From Acanthaster planci (taxonomy: Eukaryota > Echinodermata > Asteroidea > Valvatida > Acanthasteridae), in contig NW_019091462.1 of NCBI RefSeq assembly GCF_001949145.1, positions 280,491 to 344,490 of the forward strand: 64,000 nucleotides of DNA, in the 5' to 3' direction. Positions 52,501-63,748 of this stretch are shown piece after piece. Made by a program: the position numbers and the translations under genes. Under the pieces are notes generated by a model that was not told the origin of the DNA, did not search any database, and was given only the letters and a program-made list of their open reading frames with translations. Within the stretch, counting starts at the first letter, position 1, and each line of letters starts with the position of its first letter.

Positions 52501-55500
52501 CCAAAGGTCACCCCATCGATTCACTCCTTGGTTTCAGACAATACCCTCTGCTCATTGTGATCTGTGAGTTACAAAGCAGCCACATCATTGGCAAAGTGCA
52601 AGGGTATCATGAGTCGGAGGGTAGTCAGTTGATACGTAACCCCTAGGCCAAGAGAAGAAAAAATGAAGGAAAAGTCTGCTTCCGATCCCAGTGGCAACAT
52701 GGAATGTTTTTCCCTGTTGAGTGCATGTATCCGCTATGTATAATTTAATTCGTTTCGTGGCTGAGATGAGATGGAATGTAATTGAATTTGGCTAGCCATT
52801 GTAATGATTAGGTCGGGAGATCCTTGTGAAATATGATTAAGATGCGAAAAAGTCCCACTGCTGCACCTGGCAGTTTTGCCAGCAGGAGGTTGGAAGAAAC
52901 TCCTGAAAAATTTGAAGCCAGGGTGTCCTTGTACTGTGCCTATAGCCAGTCTGTCCAGAATAGCTCATTTGTTATCTGCAGCAACATGTCCCAAGAGTTC
53001 TTGCTGGGCAGTGTATACATGAAAATTCAGTGAAGTGAAACTGAAGCAATGAACTCTGTACTCTGGGTTATTCATTATGGCTTGGAGTTAGGAATTCAAT
53101 TCATTTTCATTTTTTTTTCTTTTCTTTTGTCCGTTTTTGGTGAATTTGGCTGTATAATCTCTGTGACAGTCAAATTTGAAATGCGGCTTGTATTTTAATT
53201 TACTTGCTTAAAAAATTATTACAAAGGTAAATGGTTCTGAGACCATTATTGGTGCATGCATACAGATGTATCTTTTTGCAACAGCTTTCTTGAGAAGCAA
53301 GACAAATTTAACAGTTTGTGCTGCAGAATTGCTACTGTAAGAGAGAAGTCTACCTGTACTTCACTCAGTAATTCATGTGAAAAGTTACATGTACCTTTGT
53401 GAATGACAGATATACATGATATGTGGTGATGGTTGAATGTACACAGTTGTCCTTGTGTATGGACATGTACATGTATGCAGTAGATTGTCAGATTCGTAAA
53501 GTTATTAAGTGTTGTCTTTACAACCTGCCTGCATCCTTGCCATACCAAAACTAAAATTGTGTTTATATAGTGCAGGCATTGATTGATTGAGCCCAGTTTC
53601 AGCACGTTTATTTTCTTGAAAATTTTCTCCTTTTAATCCATGGCTCCTTGGCTGATGATTTATCCATTCTCCAGGAATACATGTACATGTAGTGTTTGTA
53701 GTCCAAGCCATTGAGAGTAAGTTGCAGTCAGCACTCAACTCCGTGTACATACTGTTCTGCCATTGGTTTTGTGCAAGTAGCATTTTGCAGCCAAGCACTA
53801 ATTATGAATTTTTTTGTGCTTTTTTTCCTCTCCTCAGGCAATTGCAATGCCTCCCATGGCAAGATGGCCATACCAGAATGGATTTACGTTTACCACGTGG
53901 TTCCGTCTGGATCCTGTCAACCCATCCATTGAGAAAGACAAGCCATATCTCTACTGGTAAGAATTATTTCAAGTTCTTTTCTTCTGTGCCTCTAAATATT
54001 TTTCTCACTTAAGGAAATTGCATCCCTATTCATGACAAGCCAGAAAATTAAACATCAGGTATCCCAATCTCCTAATCGTAATATTCTCACAACATCAATT
54101 GATTGAAAATTTGAATGGGAAATTTCTTTATTTCTTCAAAATTATTGAATGATCAACTTGATTCTCTGGGTGTTTCATTTCATTACTATCTTGAAATCAA
54201 GCTCTAAGTATTTTTTTATTCCTTCATGCTGTAAGGTACAAATGTACTATACTAATATCTCTACTGTGCTATTGCACTCGCAAGTTTTCTCTGTAAGTGG
54301 AAAATTGAAAACAGACGTGCTCACATCATATCTTGGGTCTAGTGCCGTCTGTTGCACCTTCATGCTTGGAGGAGCATGTCATGTGTCCTACAGGTGGGCT
54401 GTCATTTGTGATTAATGCGTTACGGCGGATGGCAATTTTGCATCCCATGCAGGCACATTGCAGGCATTTCAAGGGCTGGGGAAATTAAAATCTTCATGCC
54501 ATAACAAGAAAAGGAAAAATAAATTGTAGTCATTCACACATTAATCATGCAAAGTATGTGCACATCTGCATTTTATACAGTAGAAGTGTGTTCTTCATTG
54601 CTGTTTAATTTGCCATCGAGATGTTGCTATGCAGATGTACATGTAAGTATCTGTGTGTATATGTACATGTAAGTGTGGTCTATATGTACATGTATGCACA
54701 CATGAAGGTGGATTTTGAAGTCAATATTTTTATGCAGATTGAACGTTTGAAAAATACATGTACTTCATAGCTGAATTTATTACATGTACATTGTACATGT
54801 CACCTTAACCTTGTTAAAAAAGCGTTCTACATGTAAATGGTTACTTGAAACAACACTTGCCTTGGATTTTTTTTTGTCTTTGTGAGGAGTAAGCCCCAAT
54901 CAGACAGGCTTATTTCAGCTTGTCTGTAATAACGCTGAACTGGTGTCTTTCCCTTTCATAAGCCTTAGCCCGTAGACTTGCAGATTCTGATTAGCTAGTG
55001 GGATGAGGTTTAATCTTGAGTCAGTGTGCTCGCAGTTGTAATCGCTTTGGATCTGTGATAATCAGGAATAAAAATACTTGAGCAGTTTTCCTCAGGGATT
55101 GATGGAAATATCATGATTTTTTTTCTTGTTTGTTTTTTGGCCATGTTGGAATTATAGAGAGTTTCATAACAGTTTTGTGTTCATCTACAGCCAAGTGCAT
55201 TATTTCATCCACGTGTACATATACCGTGGTCGTAATTTTTTCTCTAATCTGATTCTTGCTTGATTATGAATGTGCATCATACAAGTGGTGTGCGGCAGTC
55301 ACTTGCAACTAATTGGGTCAAACATACAGGCCTTAAAGGGCCTGTGTGGTCCTGTTTTTCCCATTGATAGAGCCATTCTTGACGTGAAATCTCTTGTGTT
55401 CATTCGTCCCCTGCGCTTTAAATAAATGTTGGGTCTATGAAATGGCTGCAAAAGTCTGAATTTTTTCAAGTATTTTACTGTGTGTTAATTACAGGCATTA

Positions 55501-58500
55501 AGAAATTAATGTCTGAATTTTTAATCTGTACAGCTGCACACAGTTTGTTCATGCACCTACATGTACATATAGTTTGCCTTAATTAACTAATGCTAGCATA
55601 AAGCCAGTGTGATAGGTGAAGCATACAACACCAAGGGTATGTGTCATCTTGTATACAATTTTCAATCAGCCGTCCATTAACCTTGACCGAGCAAAGATTT
55701 AATTTTCCGCCATGTAGCTACGAGTACGAACATACATGTAGCATGCTGTGCGCTGTTTGTCACTGCACTAAACACTGTATTATGATGAACATGTACGTAC
55801 ATGTAAAGTTTTGTATCATGTACTTGCATTGCGTGGTTGCTCTTTTACCAAATATTTATACTCGGGTGTAATACAGGGAGTGAGAGAGCATAATTTATTG
55901 GGAAAGGACAATTGCTTTTTCTACCTTAAAAATGTACATGTAGAAATCTTTGTGTTATTCTGCGCAATTTGTCAGATGAAAAATTTGCAATTTGATGACT
56001 TATTGATGTGAGACGGGCCATCCACACGTAACTCAATATTCACTTGAAATTACAGTTCCTGTCAACATGCAGAGCTCACATGTACAATTCATCATTTACC
56101 ATACCAGTAGATACATGTATGAAATAATGAACCTGAAGATCTTTTGTAGACATTCGTTTGTTCATGTGCCGATTCTGAAAGAAAATTGTGCAGATTATAC
56201 CTGTACATGTTTATCATTGTTATGAAGTACCTGCATTCGTACATGGATATTTAGCTTAAACAGTTTTAAAACTGACACTGGTTTGAACATGTAAATGTAG
56301 TTGAATTAAGCCTGTACATACCTGTACATATCAGTAGTACTCCTCTAACTTGAATATTTACCTTAATTTAAATAATGTAGCGGGGATTCACATCCAAGTG
56401 ACTCATTTCTTCGCATCAGTAGTTTGATAATCAAAATCATACAATCTCAGGTTTTTCTTGTGACTATCTTCATTATAGGCAAGGATATCGCTACATGTAA
56501 ATCATGAAATCTTTGAATTTCTGTTTGCTGTTCTATCATTATATATAGCTTGAGTTCAAATTTGATAACTGTCGTACATGTACATTGCATTTTTTTCATG
56601 AGCATGGTTTAATGTTGAATGTTTGTTTTGGGAACAAGTTAAGTTACCTTCATTTAACGTAAATCTCTTTTCATTATGATGGGGCTCTTCACAAAATTGG
56701 ATGAACCTGCATGTGTAAGGTTGTTCCCTAGCATATTTACAGGCTGAATCATGGAAAAAATTAGTGATGTGAAACTCGACCTCTACAGTACATGTAGTTG
56801 TGATAATACATGTAGTTGTTGTCTGTGCATCATTGAACTCCTTGTATCCTAGGGTTCATGTACATGCATTGGGATCAATGAACTTTATTTTTTGAATCAA
56901 TCACATTAATAAATACTCGACATTTTAGGTTACCTGATTCATGAACTTAATTTTTGGATACATGAACATTAACGTACAGGATGGAAAGAAGCATGTATCA
57001 CATGCATATTGATTTTCACCCTCATGTACACGTAAGCACAGCCAAGATACCAGGAGAATCACTTTATCATAATCTTCCACTCCAGAATCCTGAACTGCAG
57101 ATTGAAATAATGAGTCATAATATAGTATAATGTCATTGATATTCTTGGATATATGTACGAGTAATTTCCTTACCTAGTCTTTGGCATTATTGAAGGGAGC
57201 TTTTGTACATGTACATCACATGTATCATGTAATGAGGCTGTGATGCCAATACTTTTTGCACCGTCCATTCCAGCATATTTTATTTTCTGTAGCTTCCAAT
57301 GTTCAGTAGAAATAATATATAACACAGTTTTCATTATCTAATTGAAATTCCCTAGAAGATCTTTGTGAAATTAATTACATTTTTAATTAAATTTGATTAC
57401 ACATACTACACAACATTAGGTACTTGTAGCTATAAAATCACAATGGGATTTTGATTTAAAAACCAATTTCTTTCAGTCTTTTCGTTTCTCCCACAAGAAG
57501 GTTAAATCTCAGTGACATGCAGCATTTGACATAAGTTCTGAAAGCAGAGAATGTCTGGGATATTTATATTAACAGAATATCTATTGAAGATACATGTAAC
57601 ATCTGCTAAAATTGATGCATTAAATGTTCTGTTAGCTTTGTTATAATGACTGTGTGTAAGTTTTCTTAATTCATGTGTTTCTTGTCTAGTTACTCCCCTG
57701 TTAACTTTTTTCTGGTTCAGTTTCCGGACAAGCAAAGGTATCGGGTACTCTGGCCATTTCATGGGGTCTTGTCTGGTCATCACAGCTGTCAAGATCAAGG
57801 GCAAAGGGTTCCAACACTGCATCAAGCATGACTTTCAACCAAGGAAGGTGAGATCATACTCAAACTAGGGAGGCGCCTCTGACCTCTTGAACTATTGAGG
57901 CTGCTCCTTGGTCTGCTGATGATTAGAAAACTTAGGCACATGAATGTGGTATACGCTTTTTGGGTTCTTTGATACTTTATGTCCACAAGCAGGATACTTT
58001 ACTAAAATTGCTTTTGCTATTTACATGTACTGGTATAACAGAACAACATTGATAGCAGATTTCATCATTCCGTGAATAATTGTGATAATTGATGCTTTCT
58101 TTGGTGTTGAAGGTGTGATTAACCATTTTGAATATTGCATTTAGAAAAAGTGGAAATAATTCATTGTTGGTAGAGTTAAATATATGTATATTTATAAACA
58201 CTCATAGCAACCTTATGTGTAAGTAGATGTAAATAGAGTAAGAATATGTACCAAAACTCATATTTTTTGTCACGCCCATGGAATGCTTCTTGGACCATTT
58301 GCTTCAGTCAAAAACACCCTGTACATGTTATGTCTGTTTGGTACACCTGTCATAAAATGGCATCATTAGTCAACTCAGTAGAGATCTTTTATCAGGCAGC
58401 CATCTTTTCTGATTCCCTGAAGGCTGATTGTATCTTAGCTCTAACTTCTAAAACTAATCAAGTAATATCTTGCACTTTATAATTCCACAAATTATGTGTT

Positions 58501-61500
58501 CTTGTTTAGTTATTTGATCTTACAAGCTAGCAGTAAACAGTAAGTCATCAGTAATAATCACATTTTTGTTTTACCGTAATCATTTCAGTGGAACATGGTG
58601 ACAGTGGTGCATGTGTACAACCGATGGAGGACCAGTGAAATCCGTTGCTATGTCAACGGTGAGCTGGTGTCTGCTGGGGAGATGCAGTGGCACGTGGCAG
58701 CTAGTGATGTGAGTAGAGTACGGCTAACAAGTCAACAAGAATGCTCCTATAAATAGCTGGCTAGAGTTCTCTAACCTTCTGCACTCTTTGCATATTTATT
58801 TTGTGCATAAAAATAGTGCTTGGAGTTGTAATGCCCTCATTTATATAAGGACAAATTTTCTTCTTTGTTTCATCAAACACAAGTGAACCCATCATTTTTA
58901 TTGCTTCATTGTTGCTCACAGTATATACAGATCATATATTTTGCTCGATTTTCAAGTTAATATTACTGCCTCTGGAAAGCATGGAGCTATGTGAATCAGA
59001 ATTTATTCTTTAAATTCAGTAAGGTCACAAACGCAAAATGGTTTTGGTTTAATTGAAGCATGTTCCCTCAAAGTCAAATCCGTACAAATTATAAATTGTT
59101 GTTGATCGCTGGTAATTGCTGAATGTGTCACTAGTACATCTTTCTGCATCATCCACTTGCTCTATGATGTGCAGCCCTTCGACAAGTGTTTCTTGGGGTC
59201 AGCCCCAACAGCAGACAGAGAGAGGACCTTCTGTGGTCAGATGTCCTCAGTCTATCTCTTCAGCGAGGCTCTCTCAGCCCACCAGGTGCATGCCATGTAC
59301 CTCCTCGGACCAAACTACAGGGTAAGTACGCATTTCAATGTTTGACAATATTCACTGTAGTGCACACTTTTCCCTATGAGTACAGATCTAACTTAACTCA
59401 CAAGCAGCCGATCAGAAGGCTAGATGAGCTGGTCTAATTCCAGCCACTCTTTGCCCTCTACCTATGTTGGAGCAAAGCTTTTGATCCTCAAGGCCAGTGC
59501 TTTTGCCCTTGGGCCTTAAGGTTTAGCAAGGCCCTAAAACCAAGCCTTAAGGCAGCCTTAAAGCCAAGGCTCAGCATCAACACACTACATTACTGGTCTC
59601 TAGAGAGTTCCATGAAACAAGTTTAATTGAGATCCAAAGGATATTTGGATCTCAATTAAACTTGGTTTAAAAAATATTTGGATATTTGGTAATATATTTG
59701 GATATTTATATCCCACCAATTAAATCTTGCAGAGCCATTTCAAGTTCCACTCAGAGAGTGATGTCAGCCTGTCGGAGCACTACAAGAAGATTCTCTATGA
59801 TGGCAAGATGACCAACAGCATCGTGTTCCTGTACAGCCCGGCAGCCACCGAGTCCCAGCTCTGCTTAGATTCCTCCCCAAAGGGCAATGTTTCTTACTTT
59901 GTGCATTCTCCCCACGCCCTCATGGTCCAGGTGAGATGTCAGAATGATCCTGTTCAGGAAAGGGAGTAGTAGGGGAAGGGGAGGGGCAGTTGAAGGAAAA
60001 AGGATGTCAGGCTTGCTTTCAGGTTTGTCCACAGTCTTGCTTTTGGCTGGCAATAATATGCATGTCTATGGACGTGGATACAGTTACTAGCTGTTAGTTT
60101 CTGTCCGTGGATCTGTATTCATTGCTGTAGCCAGTGCTTTCAGACACAATCTAACATGGAGTTGCATAAAAACCAGCATCATTTCCTGATGGGCCAGCAC
60201 CACTTGTTTCAGCTTAAAACAATAAGCAGAAACCTTTAGCATGCTTTAAAATATGCATACATGTACATTTTCAAGACTAAATGCCCTTTTTTTGTTTTAG
60301 TGTGAGGCATAAATTAAGTATTTAGAACAGTTATGGTTTTATTTGGTCATTTCTGTTCCAGGATGTTCGAGCCATTGTGACACATTCCATTCATAGCACC
60401 TTGCATTCAATTGGCGGCATCCACATGATATTCCCCCTCTTCACCCAGCTGGATTACATCCAACCAGCCACCGAGGAGGGTCAAGAAGACCAAATCAACC
60501 CTGACGTCTGGTAAGTGCCTCTGTTGTCATCTTGGCTAAGCTTAGCACAAGACTTGGTTCAGTTTCTGATAACCAGCTATGAGTTTTCACTGTACTACCA
60601 GCAGAATACTTATGCGTAACTGAGCTCAGTGTTTGACTGGTCTTTGTATGGTACATTTCAGCCCACTACTTCTACATCTACTGTGTGACCTGCTCAAAGG
60701 CTCTATGTCCACTCAACAGCAGATGGTGCAAGGCAGAGGTTTTGTCATCCTGGGATACCTCCTTCAAAAAGTGAGTCTTTTAATGCTGTTCATGATGTTC
60801 ACCGATGTGGGAAAGTATTTGTTAAAACACCAAGTCCTTAAATGAAGGTAATTCGTCTGAAACAGTTCTGAATGTCTTGCAAGAGTAGGTGGACTTCAGG
60901 CAAGTTTTTTCTGACTCAAACTGTTCTCACATCTAAATGACAGGTCCACAACCTGCCAAGTTGGAAGTATTCTAACTCCTCAGCTGTATCAGGGAACCAA
61001 AATATTCATGGTGTGGGTATTCAGCAAACAATGTTCAAGTAATCCTGACTTGTAATCATCTCGCTCAACTGAATTCTCTTACTGTCTTGTTTTCCTCAGG
61101 CATCAATGAAGCACATGACAGAGACAGCTCTGGAGCTCTTTCTGGATCTTGCTAAGTATTACAACACCGTACCAGCTGGTATCCAGCTGCTGAGACACTT
61201 AGTGGACCACATTCTGTTCAATCCAGTGCTGTGGATCCACACGCCAGTCAAGGTGGGCTTCATTCATCTTAATTTGATGAAGATTGAAACAGACTCAAAA
61301 TGAAGTCTAGCTATAATCTCTGCTTCTTGTAAGAGAAATATTCTGCCATTAAGTTACTGCAGACATTACCTTATTGCGCCCCTTCGGTCCAATTTGTCAG
61401 AGGGTTTATTGTATCTTGTTCAAGTTTTTGCATGGACGGGTAAACTTCTCTTTATTGGGAGTGCTGTGAACTTGAATGATTTTGGCCAGTGATGTTAAAA

Positions 61501-63748
61501 CAACTTTAGCCCTATACATTGTATTCTTTTGTCGCATTGATTTCCCAAGATGTTTCCAAGAATTTTTTCTCTGTTCAACAGACCCAGATATCCCTCTACA
61601 CATTCCTGTCAAATGAATTTGTTGGTCAGTCCACCATTTACACCAACATCCGTCGTGTCAGCACGGTCCTGCAACTCATGCACACCCTCAAGTATTACTA
61701 TTGGATCGTAAACCCAGAGGATCGCAGCGGCATTGTACCCAAGGGGCTCGGTAAGTCACTAGCATTCCAGGGACTGAAGCCTGAAACCTCTTCCATTTTT
61801 GTGACAAAAGGGTTGACTTTTGTTATTCTCATCCCTTTGAATCTCTCTGAAAACTGGCATTTTCCATTGTTTCCTTTAATCTGATCCACTCGCATTTTGT
61901 TTCCAACAGATGGTCCCCGGCCCAGCACGGAAGACCTGCTGTCACTGAGGGCACTCATTCTGCGCATCACCAAGCAGCTGATTCTGAAGGAGAAATCGGC
62001 CAATGACGAGGAGCTGCAGATCATCCTCAACTATCTCATGACTATCCATGAGGTTGGTAGCTATGGCAACCTGAGGGATGCCATTTTAAGCTTGCTTGTC
62101 AAATTTTATTATTCTTAAGTGAGGAGGAAGTCATAATAGTCAAATTTATGAAACAGCTTGAAAAATACCAGATAAATAAGGACTTGAAAAGGTGTTACAC
62201 TAAAAGCTGTGAAATTCTGGAGGAAACTGTTATTGATGGAAGTATGAATTTGTTGTTTTGTAATTTAGGATGTAAACCTGAAGGATGTTCTACAGTTGCT
62301 GCTGTCTCTCATGGCAGAAAACTCCAATGGGATGGCTGTAGCATTTGATAGGAAGAATGGCGTTAGGTAATGTCTCCAGGAATATTTAACAAACAGTCTA
62401 GTTATGAACATGTCCAACAACTTTATCCCCAGTAGTGAACTACCAGAAATGCCAACAAGTATCAGAACACAATCCAAACCTGAACTGATCACAGTAACCA
62501 AAATATATTTAAATAATGCAGAAAAATAAGTTCAAGAACAAAAGAAAAAAATGGTATCTTTTTTTATATTGGCAGGGTGATCTACAAGCTACTTGCCTCC
62601 AGTGATGAGATTGTGCGTGCCATGGCTGTCAAGGTTCTGGCCTTGTTTCTCAGCCGTCTCCCCCACAAGTAAATCAAACATGCAAGATTTTAAAGAATTG
62701 TTATGAAAGCAGAAAACCTGACACTGAAACTTAGTAGTAGTTGATACATACATGTCATGTAGGGCTTGGTCTGTACTCATTTCATTTCTGAACTTCTGTC
62801 TTCATATAATTCTGCATGTTTAAGACTTATTATTGCTTTTTTTAAAGGAGGAAGATGGATTTGATGTACGCTCACAACCTGTACTCACTGTTGGGTGAGC
62901 GACTGTTACTCACAAGCAACTCACTTTCGATGGTCATGTACAACTGCTTATTTGAGGTATGAAGGACAGTTGATGCAAAGATATGGGCAGTTTGATTGGA
63001 TAACTGCTTTACTGACGAATGATGCCATCTTTGATTTTGCAAAAACATGTTTTTCTTCCTGTGTGTTGAACTTGAAACTTTCCTGAACTTTCTGTCTGGG
63101 AGACAACGTTAATGAGAATGATCTTGAATGTCACTTGCACAAAATTGCTTTTTATTCTGAGTGATTATTCTCTGCCCTTGATTGATCATTGATTAAAAAA
63201 TCATTTGGTTCTTTTTTGCCTAGTTATTGACAGAGCACGTCAGCCTGCAAGTAGCCACAGGGAGCCACATCAAGCCAGACAAGACTTATAAGGTCACGAA
63301 CCCAGGTAAATCTAAAAACTTTTGGATCTTGTTCTTGCCAACCCTCATTCTATTCCAACTAGCCGCTGCAAATTTAAGACTTAAATTAGATACTCCAAAT
63401 GAAGTAATTATTCACTGTAGACTGCCAACTTCTCTGCAAATCTGGCCAAACTAGGTACAATTTTCAGTAGACTGCCAACTTCTCTGCAAATTTGGCCAAA
63501 CTTGGTATAATTTTCCAAGGTTGAATGGCTTACAGGGCTTGTGTGGACTACCAATAATTTACTTTCTGGATTTATTCAAACCAACTTTTTGTGACGTCCT
63601 GACTTTCCTTTTGTTTCGCTACAGGTATTTTCCATGTGACCGCCCGCCTCCTACGCCAGTCAGCCCCCAGCGAGGCCACCATGGAAGTCAAGAAACTCTT
63701 CCTGTCGGACATGATTCTGCTCTTCAATCACAGCAGAGAAAACAGGAG
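25597..63748 (+). CDS. LRBA: LRBA/neurobeachin-family BEACH protein, 3'-incomplete
   Basis: Large vesicle-trafficking scaffold (LRBA and NBEA in vertebrates, rugose in fly). Twenty exons: 25597-25797, 42543-42647, 44480-44606, 46345-46445, 49287-49382, 53838-53956, 57721-57847, 58589-58708, 59175-59321, 59733-59930, 60362-60510, 60662-60770, 61100-61252, 61582-61750, 61910-62052, 62269-62366, 62576-62668, 62848-62956, 63224-63305 and 63625-63748. All phases agree: 2570 nt, 856 residues. Present are the N-terminal [19 protein letters not shown] segment, armadillo-like helices, a concanavalin-A-like lectin fold (about residues 205-390: [32 protein letters not shown]) and further helical repeats up to SRENRR. 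The PH-like, BEACH and WD40 domains lie beyond the window. Phrases such as [17 protein letters not shown] and NPEDRSG look more like LRBA than NBEA as I recall them, but it may be the single pre-duplication gene. The exon 15 donor is GTTGGT, a weak site. Confidence 0.92.
28355..28374. repeat. 20 bp perfect palindrome with central CACGTG
   Basis: ACTTACACACGTGTGTAAGT equals its own reverse complement. The centre is an E-box. It could be a binding site for a dimeric factor or chance in a region rich in alternating purine-pyrimidine steps. Confidence 0.5.
30228..30681. mobile_element. Non-autonomous hAT-type element with 8 bp target duplication
   Basis: The element starts TAGGGCT and ends AGCCCGA, short inverted ends typical of hAT transposons. 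It is flanked by identical 8 bp copies of CCAGGAAT (30220-30227 and 30682-30689), the length hAT transposases make. The subterminal parts are rich in ATTCGAAT-like motifs at both ends. At 454 bp there is no transposase; a 125-codon frame on the - strand overlaps it but resembles nothing I know. Confidence 0.75.
34040..34100. repeat. Member of ATCCTTCA...GGAGG hairpin-repeat family
   Basis: It shares about 38 bp with 14391-14430 (AGATCCTTCAATATCCAT, GGAGG, TTTAGAGGA). It also contains GATCCTTCA (34052-34060) and its inverse TGAAGGATC (34090-34098), so it can fold. It resembles a decayed copy of the family represented by the perfect hairpin at 9815. Confidence 0.5.
34314..34388. repeat. 33 bp near-perfect inverted repeat (75 bp hairpin)
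   Basis: The arm 34314-34346 (starts TTTTGACTTCTGGGAGTGTT) pairs with 34356-34388 over 33 positions with one G-T type difference, around a 9 nt loop. Size and pairing are in the range of an animal pre-miRNA or a very young palindromic MITE. No clear target duplication flanks it. It sits in sense or antisense within the long LRBA intron. Confidence 0.8.
36190..36400 (+). mobile_element. SINE-like fragment in LRBA intron 1
   Basis: GGGGAAGTGACTTAACCCCA followed by CTCCTCCCCAGG resembles the body of the SINE at 14784-15100 (GGCAAGTTACTTTACCCC...CTCCACCCAGG). Downstream, GGACTAGCATCCTATCCAGA fits the same kind of element. No good tRNA-like head is visible and a run of ten G interrupts it (36301-36310). 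The ends are approximate. Confidence 0.45.
36421..36610. repeat. Cluster of TACATGTA-type palindromic repeats
   Basis: The stretch holds several copies of ACATGTACATGT and its one-base variants. Similar clusters lie at about 30115-30130, 31685-31830, 39410-39440 and 41140-41200. The unit is self-complementary, so either strand reads the same. Copies are scattered through the introns and avoid the coding exons I defined. Confidence 0.7.
38807..38915. repeat. Dispersed repeat, copy B
   Basis: Second copy of the repeat at 3181-3290, in the same orientation, beginning with the same ACAAAATGAGTTGGAAGTCA and sharing the TGGAAAT and ACCCTCAAT blocks. The copies are separated by about 35.6 kb and differ at many positions, so this is an old repeat family. 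Confidence 0.6.
42648..44479. other. LRBA intron 2, non-coding
   Basis: Immediately after the donor lies a short tandem array of CCTTGCCTCAA-like units (about 42660-42715). A possible B box GGTTCAAATCC lies at 44325-44335, but no A box or body convinces me. TACATGTA copies are present. No exon was seen. Confidence 0.5.
44607..46344. other. LRBA intron 3, non-coding
   Basis: A 1.7 kb intron with TACATGTA copies and no recognisable exon, RNA gene or transposon ends. Confidence 0.5.
46446..49286. other. LRBA intron 4, non-coding
   Basis: A 2.8 kb intron. Overlapping open frames at 46561-46860 match no family and have no splice support. A long G run lies near 47065. No RNA gene or element ends were recognised. 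Confidence 0.5.
49383..53837. other. LRBA intron 5, non-coding
   Basis: A 4.5 kb intron with an A-rich run near 51358-51378 and scattered TACATGTA copies. I see no exon, RNA gene or intact mobile element. Confidence 0.5.
53957..57720. other. LRBA intron 6, non-coding
   Basis: A 3.8 kb A+T-rich intron with several TACATGTA copies (for example 54640-54690) and no recognisable coding or RNA feature. Confidence 0.5.
59619..59663. repeat. Perfect 20 bp inverted repeat (hairpin) in LRBA intron 9
   Basis: The arm 59619-59638 (AAGTTTAATTGAGATCCAAA) is perfectly complementary to 59644-59663 with a 5 nt loop; pairing extends a few more bases with one bulge. It lies 70 bp before exon 10, close to the acceptor, and is followed by three ATATTTGGAT-like direct repeats. 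Confidence 0.75.
63417..63516. repeat. 50 bp tandem duplication in LRBA intron 19
   Basis: Two adjacent 50 bp units, 63417-63466 and 63467-63516, each beginning GTAGACTGCCAACTTCTCTG, differ at only a few positions. This is a recent local duplication between exons 19 and 20, with no coding effect. Confidence 0.8.
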
